Below, piece by piece: positions 48,101 through 61,000 of a stretch of DNA of 64,000 nucleotides. This DNA comes from Rhynochetos jubatus (Eukaryota; Chordata; Aves; Eurypygiformes; Rhynochetidae), in contig CM050648.1 in the NCBI GenBank assembly GCA_027574665.1, forward strand, positions 140,802,175 through 140,866,174, read 5' to 3'. The notes beneath the pieces were generated by a model. It did no database searches. It saw only the letters and a list, made by a program, of their open reading frames with translations, and was not told the origin of the DNA. Position 1 is the stretch's first letter; the number at the start of each line of letters is the position of its first letter. A program made the translations under genes and the position numbers.

Positions 48101-51100
48101 CAGGTATCACATCTCTCCACCACTCTCATCCTCATATTTATGCAGGCAGGAGCCTATAGCATAGACCTGCCTTTGGAGTAGATTTTGCTTGCAGCAGCGT
48201 GGTGATTATATAGTTGGGCAGGCCAGCATTTCCAGATGCAGCAACATATTTTGCTTCCACCTATGAAACAGCAGTATTAAAAACCCCTGATCCACCCTTG
48301 CATGACCCATTTGCCTTTACTCTCTCCTGCATCAGTAGGGTGGAGGCACAGACAAGCTGGTTCCTCTTGTCAGCCCAATAACAGCACCAGCCAGGAATTT
48401 TCGAGAGGGGATAAATTTCCCTCTAAGAGCCAACGTATTTTTGGTAGTCTTTCTTCTAAGGAAAATCACCAGCAGTATAGGAAATTTTTGTTCCTTTTCC
48501 GTTGCCAAAGATCCTGCCTCCCACCATTCAGGAATTGGTGTTTGTGTGTTGGCCCGTACAAGCTGACAGATCACGGTTGCGTCCTGGACCAAGAAGCGTG
48601 AGGTCATTCTTGCTCGTGCTTAGGTAGCAGTTAGCAGCACCTGTACCCTCCCTGTTGGCGCGGTTCAAAATGTCACTGCTGCAAATGACTGCAGCTAAAA
48701 CTCTGTTTGGGATAGAATGAAGGTGACGGAAACACTCCGGAAGTGCTAATGCTGTGTGTTTCAGCATGGAAACCCCCATGGGTTTAGGGGCCTTGGTTGC
48801 CTTGCTGCTCACTGACAAGCATCGCGACATGTTTTCTGTCCATCCGTCTAAGAGCTGTTGCACGGTTGAACTGACAGTCTGGCAATCACATGTCATAGCT
48901 GAAAGCATCGTTTCTTTTTGCCAGGCTGCGTCTGAAAACATAAACATATTTCTTTCAAAACCACGTTTATTTCTCGTTTGGCAGACTCTGTATTTTCCTG
49001 CTGCAGACCTCATTCACAACGCGCTCGCGAACGGACTAACACAGCCTCGTTAAGGACAGCTGATGCTAGCAAGTCCTTACTCCTCTCCCTGGCACTACAG
49101 GTGGAAGATACCTAAATTAAATTTCTAAGCTAAAAAGTCTCTGTAATAATCTAAAACCTAAAAATAAACTTCTCTGCAATGATTTCCTTCAAAGCTCACA
49201 GAATTGAACAGAGGGGTCTTGTCTATAGTACATCTATACTAGATTTTCACTCTTTTCCCCCCTAATTCTATAGCAGGGAGATGGTTATTATATCCTACAG
49301 AAGAACTAGAAACTAGGCTATGACATTTTTGTTAAGCTCCATAGATTTCTGAGCATCTCAGATACAGAATCGAAAACATCTTTTTGAAAAAACCCTATTG
49401 AGTATGAGATACATTTAAATACTTCTTCCTTTCTGTTAGAGGCATGTTAATAACAAAAGCTTGATTGTTAGGAGCACAAGGCAAATGCCTAGCTGCATGA
49501 AAATAGCTGACAACTGCTAACGTTCAATAATCTCATCTGATAAAACCACGCAGAGGGAGTAATTGCATGAGGATTTCAGTAAAAGAATGTGCAGCTGGTT
49601 TTTCTGGCTTTCCAAAAGCAGCCTGTGTTCCCGTCAGCGGTGCTAGGCAGTCACTGCCTCCTGATTTCCCTTAGACCATCAGTCTGGACTCGGTAGCTAA
49701 TTCTGCCTTTGCCTATCAAACACCTTTAGCCAGTTTGCCTCTGTGGACGTGCTTGCCACTGAACGTGGGGCTCTGAACCCAGGGCAAGGCTGGTGCTGGT
49801 GTCCCAGAAAGCTGAGGGCGTGAAGGGACATGGTATCTCTCCAGAAGTTAAGAGTGCAGTTATCTAACTACCCTTTGCTTTGGATGGCCCAAGGGATGGG
49901 ACTGAAAGGCAGCAGTGCTAACACGTGAGAACAGTGAGAATTGCTAAAAACGAAGAATGAGGAGCTTCGATTTTGCACAAATCTGAAGTGAAACACCACA
50001 CGAGTGCTCATAGTATTATGCCCAAGGACATTATTTATTCCACTCATATAGCATGATCCTGTTTTTAATGAGCAGGCAGAAGTACTTGGCAGATAAATGG
50101 CATAGTCACGGACTGACTACTAGCTACAGTGAAATTGAATTCTGTACTTGTGTGTCTGATGCAAACAGTAGCGTGCGCGCACATGGAGTCTAATATTCCC
50201 AGAGAAACCAGGGGTGACATTTAACTGCCCCTGGGAGGAGAGGAGGACATTAATATGGTGGGTATGGAAAACAGAGACTTGACCCAGCAAGAAGAAACAA
50301 GAAGCAGAAAAGAGGTGAATGGCTGGATGATGAGTCAGTGATATTTTTGTTGAGTTTATGCATGTGTTTATTTTCTGGGTGTGATATCCAAATTAAACAT
50401 GAGATATACCTAAAGAATGGGTACACATGCATACTGTTGGGTGTTCTCGGCTCCTGGGACACACAAACACCACAAAAAACAACATTAAAAGAAGCCTATT
50501 AAGGCTGCAAGGTCACTTGTTCAGATTTATGACCGTCAGAGCAGGCCTGTTTCTTCTTTCGTTGTGCTTATGCATCATAACCCAGTTTTTAATTACAAAG
50601 TAAGTGGGTTTTTTGGTTTTTTTTTCTTCTATAGGGCACCTGTCTCTGTCAGTGCACACAATGGGCATAGTGTACGCTAAGAAAATAATACTTCCCAGTT
50701 CAATATACACCTTATTTACTGTGTGCTATCCGGCCCCAGCTCTGGAGAATCATCCCTTAGGATGTTGCCTGTGGATCTCATCCCCATCGCATCTTGAGTG
50801 CTTCACAACAGTAAACGTTTTGTTTTCAGCCCTGAGATGTGCATAATTCCCACAGAGAGAAGGTGATCAAACACCATCTATTATGGGGTCTTCTACTGGC
50901 AATGCCAAGGAACTGTTTTTTCAGGCAGCTTAGTATTATAGACTTCTTGGACTATTCAAAGCAGAGTTCCCGTTGGCTTCAGTCGCAGCTGTGGGTACCT
51001 AGTCCTGCATTTCAGACGTCCATGAAGCCAGGCCATTTGCTCAGAGAGAAAAGAGCATGCAAATAATGGTCATTAGGGTTAAATGCGGGTTGGAGTGATT

Positions 51101-54100
51101 TGCCTGGCATTCTGTGACTGAAGCCCATATGGAAATCAGTTTCCCACGTAGCCTTCAACGGCATCAACCATTACGCCATCATTTCACTTCTTGTAATCTT
51201 CTGGCTCACTCATTTTATAGCTTCCAACCCTTGCAACAGCTGAAGCAGGGATCCAGCAGACACTAATCTCCTTTGCCACGCAATGCCAGGCTTTCAATTA
51301 TTTTTTTTTCCAGACTGCTACCTGTTTGGGCCATCAGCATGGGTGGGATGTTTGGTGCTCACCTCTGCACCCTTAGCTCATGAAGTGATCTCCTCCAGCA
51401 AAGGGTAGTAGGCTAAGGGTAGTATGGTGCTGCATCTGAGCAGCCCAAGTCTCCTGAGTCTTACCCAGTCTGGTAACTCAGTCAGCCTCAGGGTTCCCCC
51501 CCAGACACCATTGTCTGTCCTGGCCCCTGTGCTTGGCCAGAGCCAATTCTGTCCCACTCTCCACAAATCCCTGTCAGATTTTCTTCGTTTTCCCCTAGTT
51601 ACCTGTCTGCTGCACTGATTCCCAGGCCTTCCTTGCCTGCCTAGCCAGCTCTGTCTAGCTCTCAGTCCCAGTCTTGACATTCACAGTTGTTCTCCCTGTA
51701 GGTACTTCTCACTCTTAGTTTCTCCCCATCTTTCATCTGGCCTTTTTTGCAGGCTTTACTGGGACAAAATTGACTGTGCCAATTTGCTCCCAGTTCCAGT
51801 ACAGCCAAGGGCTTGTCTCCCCTCCACCGCGAACGCTAACACAGGTGGCCCCGACTATCTGCAACACATCCTTTATTTTTCCCAGTTCTTTTGGAACGAC
51901 TGTTACTCGAGCCAAGCTGGACCGATGGTCTCCTGAGGCTGATGACAGCCCCCCTCTATAAAATGAGTCGATGAGCCATCGGTTCCATACCTCCCGCTTT
52001 CCCCTGATGGGGAGCCTGTTTCTATAGTGCTGCCTGGCTGCCACGGGTGAGATCTGAGGTCGTTCTGAAACCTGCTTCTCTCATCCTCTTAAATATGTAA
52101 CTTGGCTGCCAAGTCATGGATATGTACTTGGCAGCCTGCATTAGCAACTAGAAACACAACATACACAATATGACTGTAAAAAAAAAAAAAGAGATGGAGA
52201 TGGCTGTAGAGAACAGGGGCAGAGCTGAATTTTCAGGCTCATTTGAGTGTGATTTGCTTAGCTGTCCGTGGACTGGTGGTGTTGCACGGATAAACCTTTA
52301 CAGGAGAAAAGATGCAGTGTTTGGAAGGCGATGGAAATGGGGGGAAGTTAGGGACAGGTTGTTTTATGGAAATTTTCTTTCCCCACACTGTATTGTCCAT
52401 GTGTTCTTCCACGTCGTCACGAACCTCAGTGCTGCTTTCAGGTGTATCTTCCCTAGTTTGAACCTACTGCAAAAATGAATGATGCCATCTTTAAGAGCTG
52501 AAAGCACAGGAACTGTTCCTGCTGTCTTACTGATCTGACCTGTCTAAAAGTTTTAGGTCAGGTATTTTCATCTCTTCAAAGTACGTACTGGCCTAACTGT
52601 AGTAGCAAAATTTTCCTAGGTTGGGGCTGGTATTCACGTTATAGCTGGCCTGCTCTGTTGAGAGGTGTGGTCCTCCCATCCCTTTATCTGCATCTCCGCG
52701 GGCCTTTCTCTGACTCTACCATGTACTGATGTAAAACGCTAAGTTAACAGAAACCTTCTCATTTATTTTTTTTGGATTACTATTTTTGACAGTTTAGGGA
52801 GCCGCCTTGCTGTGGGGACAGAGAAAATAAAGGACCAACACGAATGATGGGAAAACTTTGATGGGAGCAAGAATTCCTCTTCCATCAACAGCTAGCTATT
52901 AGGCTGCCTTAGCTGTAACGCAAAACCTCACCCTTCGTGGGGACTTGACTTCTACTGGCAAAAAGGGACATTGTCAATGTAACTTTTACCAATTTTGGGT
53001 GCGACCTAAGCAGTGCCAGTTATGCACAGCACTGTTTCACTGTGAGTGACTAGTATGAGAGATATTCTGCTTGCGAAAACAACGCTTCACAGTATCCTAA
53101 AGATCAAAACCACTCCCTCAAAAGCATGCCCTTAAGCAACCTGCCGTAACGTACGGGAATTATTTCCAGGGGCAGCTTGCAAATCTTGAGCCGATCACTT
53201 GGATAGGGAACTAGGTCACGTCACAGGAGACTTGTGACCTGATGGATACGCTTTTAAATCTTGTAAAGTCCCGAGCTAAAGTATGTTGAACATTCAGAGT
53301 GCTGTCCAGACATCAGTGCCCATCAGAGAGGGACGTGGTGCAGCTGCCTTCACTGCTGCCAGTCCTGGGCCAGCAACCAGGAAAAGCTCTGAAGCTCCCG
53401 ACCACCAAAGAACACAGTGAGCCCGGATGAGTAGCTGTGGAGATGTTATTGCATGGAGAACACTTAATTTCCCTCTTTGGAGTAAAATGTTGCACAGGGA
53501 AGTTGTTTAGCAGAACTGGGAAGGAGCGGATCACACAGGCCGTGAGTCCCAGCTGGAGGGGGATTTGTGTGTTGGGATCTGCGGTTCCTAGGGGACAGCA
53601 GGCTGTCTCCAGGATACTGCTGTAAACAGTGCCTGCCTTATCGCCTTCGCTGCTGGCGGTGTCCAGTGTCCACGCTGGGAAGCACAATGCTATCTGTGAG
53701 TCTCCCCACCTTTTCCAGCTCCATCCTGTTGCGGCTGTTCTGTTTGCCTCTGCAGCACGGGGACCCATGGGGTGGGGTGGCCAGGGCCCTGTCCCACTGC
53801 CCAGCTGGGGGGCAGGTGGCCAGGGACGGTCATTCAGCCATTTGTATTAGTGAGAAGCAGCTGAGGTGGATTTTGAAGGCACAGGTGGTATCGTCTCCTT
53901 CCTGTGATGCGTTGGTAGGCCTTGCTCTGCCATATTTCCACCTTTTCTGTCTTTCTACTTTTCTGTCGTGGTTCGTCATGCCTTGTGTGTCACATGAAGC
54001 CCCAGCATTTGCAGGGCCTTTTCTTCTGGGAGTTGTAAACCACTATTAGAAAGCTGGAACCGAAGACTAGAACAGACAAGTTGAAATAACCACTTTTTGT

Positions 54101-54995
54101 CAAAGGATTAGAGCCATGGTTTCCTAATATTAATCTCTGTGGTCTAACCATCGCATGGGCTGCTGACGCCAAATTGTTCTGGTATCCAGAGCTCTACTCC
54201 AGGATTAGGTTGAGCAAGAATTCCTGAGAGCCTTCTGGCTGGCTGGCTGAATGGTACCTGGCAAAAAGTCGCAGAAGGCCTTAAACTTTCGCTCGGTTTA
54301 AATTTGTAGGCAGAAGGATTTCAGCAATAAGAGTAATTTTGCTTTAAAGGTGACCTGCAAATGGTAGTTAAAGGTTTGCAAATCTCTTGTTAATTAAGAG
54401 GAGACTAATAGGTCTTACGTATTTGCAGGGGATTTTTTTTTTCTTGGTATGGATTTAAAAAAAATACATAGATGCTATCAAATACTGTTACTAGTAGTTT
54501 TGACCAGTGTCCCCTGAAGGTCTATCTGGTGTTTATTTAAAGTTCTCAGAATATTAAGAAAGTGCATATTCAGTTTTTAAACAAAGGTTTCCTTTCTCCT
54601 GATAATTAGTCCCTACAATTACATAAATATTATTTAAAAAGAAAACACAAATAAAAGCAATGTCTGCTTTAATGCATGGCAGATTGCCCAGTCTTTATTG
54701 ATTCACTGGCAGTCAAAGACCTGATGTTCCTTAGCAAACTTTCAGTTCTGTATTCATATCCTCAAAGACATAAAAAAAGGACAGATACACATTTTCCTTT
54801 CTTATGCTGGCAACCTTTTATCTCAGGGAACTTTTGTTCAAATAACTTACGCACAAACAACATCTGGGTGAAAAGCAGAAGGCAGACAGATAGAATGTGG
54901 CCCGTAGGCACAGTGCTTGTTTTAGAAATACTTTGTTGAGCTGAGAACTTGAGCACAGATTTACAACACGTACTCTGTATGCTGTTTTCTTGCAG
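45181..54995. other. Intergenic DNA or PPP1R36 intron 1
   Basis: There are nearly 10 kb without a firmly identified exon. If the CpG island at 44220-45180 is the PPP1R36 promoter, this is its first intron; otherwise the first exon lies inside. A frame at 46174-46380 follows a fair acceptor but shows no recognisable domain. A diverged amniote repeat-like phrase occurs at about 50970-51000. Confidence 0.45.
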
Positions 54996-55060
54996 AAGAT
55001 AAAACTAACTCCAGGCGTGTGGTACTGGAAAGATGATACTAACACACCTGAATTTGCAAG
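54996..55060 (+). other. PPP1R36: PPP1R36 exon (residues KIKLTPGVWYWKDD...)
   Basis: Acceptor TTTTCTTGCAG ends at 54995 and the donor is AAG|GTAAAA at 55061. It begins in phase 0 and ends in phase 2. It holds the WYWKDD motif typical of the family's N-terminus. Confidence 0.85.
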
Positions 55061-58000
55061 GTAAAAGAATGATGTTCAGTTGCAAATTATGCAGGTTTAT
55101 GCCTTGATACAGCAGGTCCAAGTAAGGTCAAGTCAGAGTCCAGTATTGTTTTGCCTGCACATCAGCTGCAGGACAATTTCTTTTTAATTACTTTTAAATT
55201 TTTTTACTTGAGATTGGAGCTCTTTAACTGTTGCTCCCATTAATGAAGAAAATCAGAAATATGGATGTACTCCGTACTGCTCTCAAGCTGAACCCACTGC
55301 AGAGGGGCGGCTGAAAGTGCGTGGCGAGTCCTGCCCCGTGTCAGAATTGTGCACCGCGCACCGGAGCAGCCCTGCGGGGCACGAGGGCCAAATGCCACCC
55401 CAGGTGTCTAGAGGTGGAGGTCCACAGGCTGATGTTCCCCGTTGCCGGTGTTAGGTATGACCCCGTGCAGTGGTGAGCGCTGGGGGACTGCAAACCTTTA
55501 GGGAAACCGCAGTTCTGCAGGGGACAAAGTGCCCGTAACTGTGCTCTGAATTTCTGCGGGTTAAGACTTTATCATTTAAACTACTGGGGCAAAAAAATAC
55601 CCAACAGCCAAACTACACCCTCCCTGCTCCCTTCCCAAGGACGGGGAGTGCGGTGGAGCATGGCGGTGGTGGGTCAGTCACACGCTGCCGGCTGCTCCCT
55701 CCTGCCCTGCCGGGCATTTTCCAAGCCTTTGTCGTGGTAGAGCCAGACTGCTCACCTCTTCCCTGGCCACATGGCTACTGCAAACGCCTTTCATGGTCTG
55801 CGTCTCAGCAGCTCCAGCCAAATTCTCCGCTGGGTTTGGGAACGCTGCTGACTCTGCCTGGTGGCTCTCCAGGGAGCGGAGTGAGCTCCCCAGTGACCTC
55901 TGCCTGTTTCTGCCCTCAGTGATCTCCCCCTAAAAAGCTCTGGAGCTGAGCAGTTTACATTTAAAGTCTTCCTAAAGCCACAGATTGCTTGAGGGGTTTA
56001 CACGGCACAGCGCGTGTGGTGGCAGGAGACAGAGCGGGGAGCCCCGGGGAAGCCCCTTTGCGTCTCTGTTCTCGAAAGCCGTATCTCGCACGGACCCCAC
56101 CACAGCCCAGATGTTTCTAGTGTCAGTTAGAAGCCACAGTAGATATGCCTTTTTATCATGGGATGTTGACCTCTTTGCATTGCTGCTAGCAATTTAAATT
56201 CATTCTGCTGCACGCTCATACTCTGTATTTCAGCTCCAATCCAGCAGCTGAGGAAAACCTTAAGGAAGGAAAAAATACTCACTTTCAGGAAATACGTGTC
56301 AAGACATTAAAGAGGTATTTCAATTCAACTAGCCTAGCTCAAAAAGAACAAGATCATTTGGGTGGGAATATTTTCACCCATTGTCTGAGGATCATGTCTG
56401 AACAAAACACGTGAAACAGGAAGCCAGCTGTCATTTCAACAGGGCGGGTGAGTGGTCTGAACATAAAAACAGAGCCAGACATGCCTGGTGTCGAATGCTA
56501 GCTCAGGCACTAGCCTGGGACGACCTTGGTAAAGTCATTCAGCATCTTTGTTGCTGTTTCCAGATCGCTCCGAAGGAGGTAATAATTCTCATCTACCCTT
56601 AAGAGTATTGTGAGGTAATTAATTCATCTGTGTAAGGCACTTCAAAGATTAAAGTATTATTATTATTATTAATTTTATAAATTCACAACATGGTATAGCT
56701 GACTTTCATCCATTACTTAAAACCTCTTTGATCTAAATAATATAGTCACAATTTATTATATTAGCAACCAAAACAGCAACTTCAGACGCAACCTTAGAGG
56801 TGAAACGTCCCCTTTCTCTCAACATCCCCAGCCTGTTTATGTGGTTATAAGGGTTGAAAGTTAGTTCAGGATACCTGCCAAACGCATTTCACTGCCTGTC
56901 CCTTTGAAACAGTGCAATGAAGAGAGTACATACCAGGTAGATAATCTTAATACTCGCAGGCTGGAATTAACACTGTGTGCTTAAATGTTGTGCATTGGTC
57001 AACCACTAGCATCTTCCAAGACGATTGCAGTGCAACACTCCCTGAGAGAAGGCTGGCTGACACAGAGGGAAAATTGCGTAGGCTGTCGAAGTGGGTACAG
57101 CGTGAATATGTGACGTTGGATGATGTCAAATGTGAGTAATTGCTGGTATTGCATATCAGCAAGGCATTGCCCGTACAGGTTAGAAAGCTGTTCTTACTAA
57201 CACTGGCAATTTTTTGGAGGAAATCCTTTCTTTCTCCTCTGTATGTTTTCAGATGCTGTTTTGCTTTTGTAAGAAGCAAATGAGTCACGTCACATGCTAC
57301 CGTTTGCAGCAGTTACGAGGTACGTCATTTAGAGTTTGTTTCGAGAATTATGTTTGTGTAGCTGCTAGTGGAGGGACAAGGGTGTGTGAGAAGTAGAATA
57401 TGAAATATCAGAGGTTTAAAATCTCTCATCTGTGAGATTCAATGGGAAACACTACCAAATACATGTTGTCCTCGACCATGTGCGGAGAAATAATCCTACC
57501 ACCTGTTTGGAAGCCTTCCACTCTTTCCTAAAGGAAGCCAAGAACTTGGGCCTAAATATCCAAAGGTTGTTATCCACTGTAAGTTAAACTCCGTGTTAGC
57601 CAGCACGTCCTCAACAGTGCGTGCACCGGGAGTACTAACACAACCGGGAATGTGGGCTGCCTCCCTGTGCCCCGTCAGAGCTACAGGACTCATTATTTGC
57701 TGCTGTCACTTCTCAGCATCACTTCTCTCAGGCTAAACGCGAGGAGGCAGCAGGCAGAGCATTGTATCTCAGGAGCATAGCCCTGACATCGCCAGGGCCA
57801 CAGTGTGGCTGCGTTGCCTTTGACTTAGGTATGTACCTGTAGACCTTGTTGAGCCTTAGCCATACGGTCCTCTCGGAAGGGGAGAGGGGTGCAAGTTTCC
57901 CCCCTTTTCCTTTGAATGTCAATGCCACTCTTCCAGCACGTTCAGTGCAGAAAACCTGCTTCTTGGAAGTATGTCTGGTAATACCCAATTCAGTCCGCTC

Positions 58001-61000
58001 TTAGCGTGTTTATTGGACTCCTAGTAATTCTCTAAAAGCCTTCAAAGTCTTAGTGTGGGGTGGAGAGCTTGCTACGGATAGGTCTCAGCCACGTAGCTAA
58101 TATTTGGTATAATTCAGGCCCTTGAGCAGAGACTTTGTTCTTTTTCATAATGGTCTGGTGGTGTCTGTGTTTGCAAATCTGCAGATTTTACAGTGACCTT
58201 TCTACCTTCCATTTAGGAATGAGAAACTAGACGAGTTCCTCATGGCCCTGCTCTTCTACCTATCTTTTTACCTGGAAAAAATTGCCCTGGAAAAAAAATA
58301 CAGGTCCTTGATTTTGTGAGTATAAGACTTTGGGGGTCTCCAGCAAATCTGGAATCACAGGGCAGTCTTTTGTGTCAGAATCAGTGGGATTCTGCGTACG
58401 AGCCAGGACCGCTTGCTATACTGTCCCAGTCTATATATGGAATACTAAGAAGGAAAAACGCTTGGTCTCACCATTTATGTCCCCCGTCCTCTTGTCCTCT
58501 GCGCTCTCCAGGACATAGGCTCCTCTGACTATGTAGAGACAGATTTTCGGGGAGGGTTTGAACCTCGCTTTGCCCCAGCCTTGCCCAGAGCAGCACGCAA
58601 TGTTGTTCACGTGGCGTGGTATCACCGTAGTCTCACTTTCAAGATGTAGCTGGATCCAGTCCTGCTGCAGTGGGGTCACCAAATAATTTGGCTCCTCAAG
58701 GGTAACGCTGCAATTTGAATAAATCATTACTGCTACCACCAACATTAAATCTGGGTGAGTGCCCTGGATTGAATTAGCATCCCGTAATGCCATTTCCCAG
58801 TAATAACACTAGCATCCAGTCGTTTCTGCTGCCAGTACAGAGCAGCAAATAGTCACAACTGAGTCTGCTGGGTGTTAATTTGTGCAGTGGGTCACATCGC
58901 TTTAAGACTTCATTTCTAAATACTTTGCAAAGCAGGTTCAGATGACTCTTAGGTGCTGGAAACATGTCACAACGTGAGGAATATATGCTAGGAAAGCAGT
59001 TCCCAAGTAAGGGTGTGTGACCACACTTGCTACCTAGCAGAGCGTAAGCAGAGATGCCGGCGGAACAGTTTAGGAGCTGCTGTGTTAGAGGGTTGTATGC
59101 CTTGGGAGAAAGCGTTGCAGTTACAAACCATGATTGTAAGAAACTTCAGTGATTTTCTGGAGTCTGTAACAGCCTCTGAGGATTGATTGACCATTTTCTT
59201 AAAACACTTCATGATTACTTACTTCACAGTTCATGAAGCCTTGATATAAAGAGGGGCTGATTTATCTGGATTGAAGAAAAGACTGTTGGAGGATTGCTGG
59301 CCTTAAGGGGTTGATTTGTTCTACATCCATGGATTGACAGGTGTTTCTTTCATTGTGCAGGGAATAATTCCTAAATAAAGAAAACCATCAACGTAGTTTC
59401 ATACACAAAGGTCGTAGATTCAGCTTAGGTGCTCTGGGCTGCAGTTTACAAGATGATCCCCTCGCTTTTGGCTGGTAAAGAGCAAGGGAGCCACTCCGTG
59501 GGTCATGGCGCCTCAGTCTGGCTCATATCATCTACTGGTGTGGCAAATAGAGGAACAGACTGAAACAAAGAGGAGTTTGGACCTGTTGCAATCTAGGGTT
59601 ACGTTTCCTGGATCAAGGGGGCTCTGGTTAGTAGGTATCATCAGCTACGAACACTGGATAAACCGTGCCAGGAGAGAGTTTTCCATGTGTTCTGCCATGC
59701 AGTGTTCCCGAGTCCTGACTTTTGGTGGGAAACATACTGACTCTCCACTTCTACAATACTGTTTTATTTAGATTCATTACCTTCCCTGAAGGGAGGTGGC
59801 TTGCTTGTCAGGATTACCTGCATGCAGCGTCAACATCAGAGAAGCTTAAAGAAGAGACACTTCCCATGCAGAAGCAGGAATTCAGGATATTGATCTACTG
59901 AAGTATAAATACAAGGAAGGAAGATAAAATGACGAAAGGCAATTTTAGGTCCTGTGTAATGCTGAAGTACGTCCTTAATTGTTTCAGCATCTTAGCTGCC
60001 TTGGAGGAGCAGGGACATACTAATCACAGTGTGAAGAGCTCTTTTTGCATCTTCTTTCCCTTTCACCCTTATCCACCTCATCTAATTCTGAACTTGATAT
60101 GCACTATATTTCAAATCAAATGTAGCAAGGGCTGTCTTCCCTCCTGTGAAGTAAAGTTGTGGAATGATCTTCCATTAGGAAGTAGTGGGGGCAGGGAACA
60201 AAACTACCTTTTTTTTTTCTGGAGGTGGAGCTCTGTAAGCTTGTGAAATAAATAGATTTTATAACCACATAATGGAATCATAATGGCATAAAATTACACT
60301 TGTGATAAGAATCCTTGGGTTTGTGATATGCTGATCTATTTGAGGGAATATGAAAGAAGATTGCATAGCCATGTGTTTTCCTGTATCTATCCCACATAAA
60401 TCCCATGCTCAGGGCTGTTGCTAGTGGCCTGTTCAGGAAGAAAGCTCCCTCCCCCTTCCTCCAAGATGTAAGTTAGTTTCAGACGCCTTTTGCTTTCTTA
60501 GGTAGTACTGGCTATGTGCCACAAGGAGAGACAGACTGGAGGCCAGACATGGTGCTATCATTTCATGCTTCTCGTCAGTGATGCCTATAATTGTCTCCCA
60601 TTTAAACTGACAGACAGGTTACTTGGAGACAGGGCTTGGTGACCCGCCTAGTCCTTTATCAGCCTGATGTTCCTGTATGACAGACACATCCAACGGCTGT
60701 GCAGTCCTTGAGCTGCTTTTCTTGTAGACCCTGTGTGGGAACCTAGTAACACAGACAACAGTGCTGGTTATTCCTGCTCTTAGTTGGTGTGTTTTGGGGT
60801 TCCTGCTATTTGGGCTGCCTATGAGAGATGCCTAACTCATCTGTTGGGTCTGCTTTAGCCCACAGGGAGCCAGGCCTGATGGTCTGAATAGCTCCTCAGC
60901 TGTCTTGAACCTAGGCCGTGTAGAAGTATTGGTGACCGCAGTGACTCACGAGAGCACCTAAGACCATCCTGGCTTCAGACGTCATTGCTTCTGTGCATTA

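Noticed and set aside
56564-56578. 15-base in-frame microexon between TTTCCAG and GTAATA
   Set aside because: It lies inside a MIR element, and PPP1R36 exons on either side already join in phase without it.
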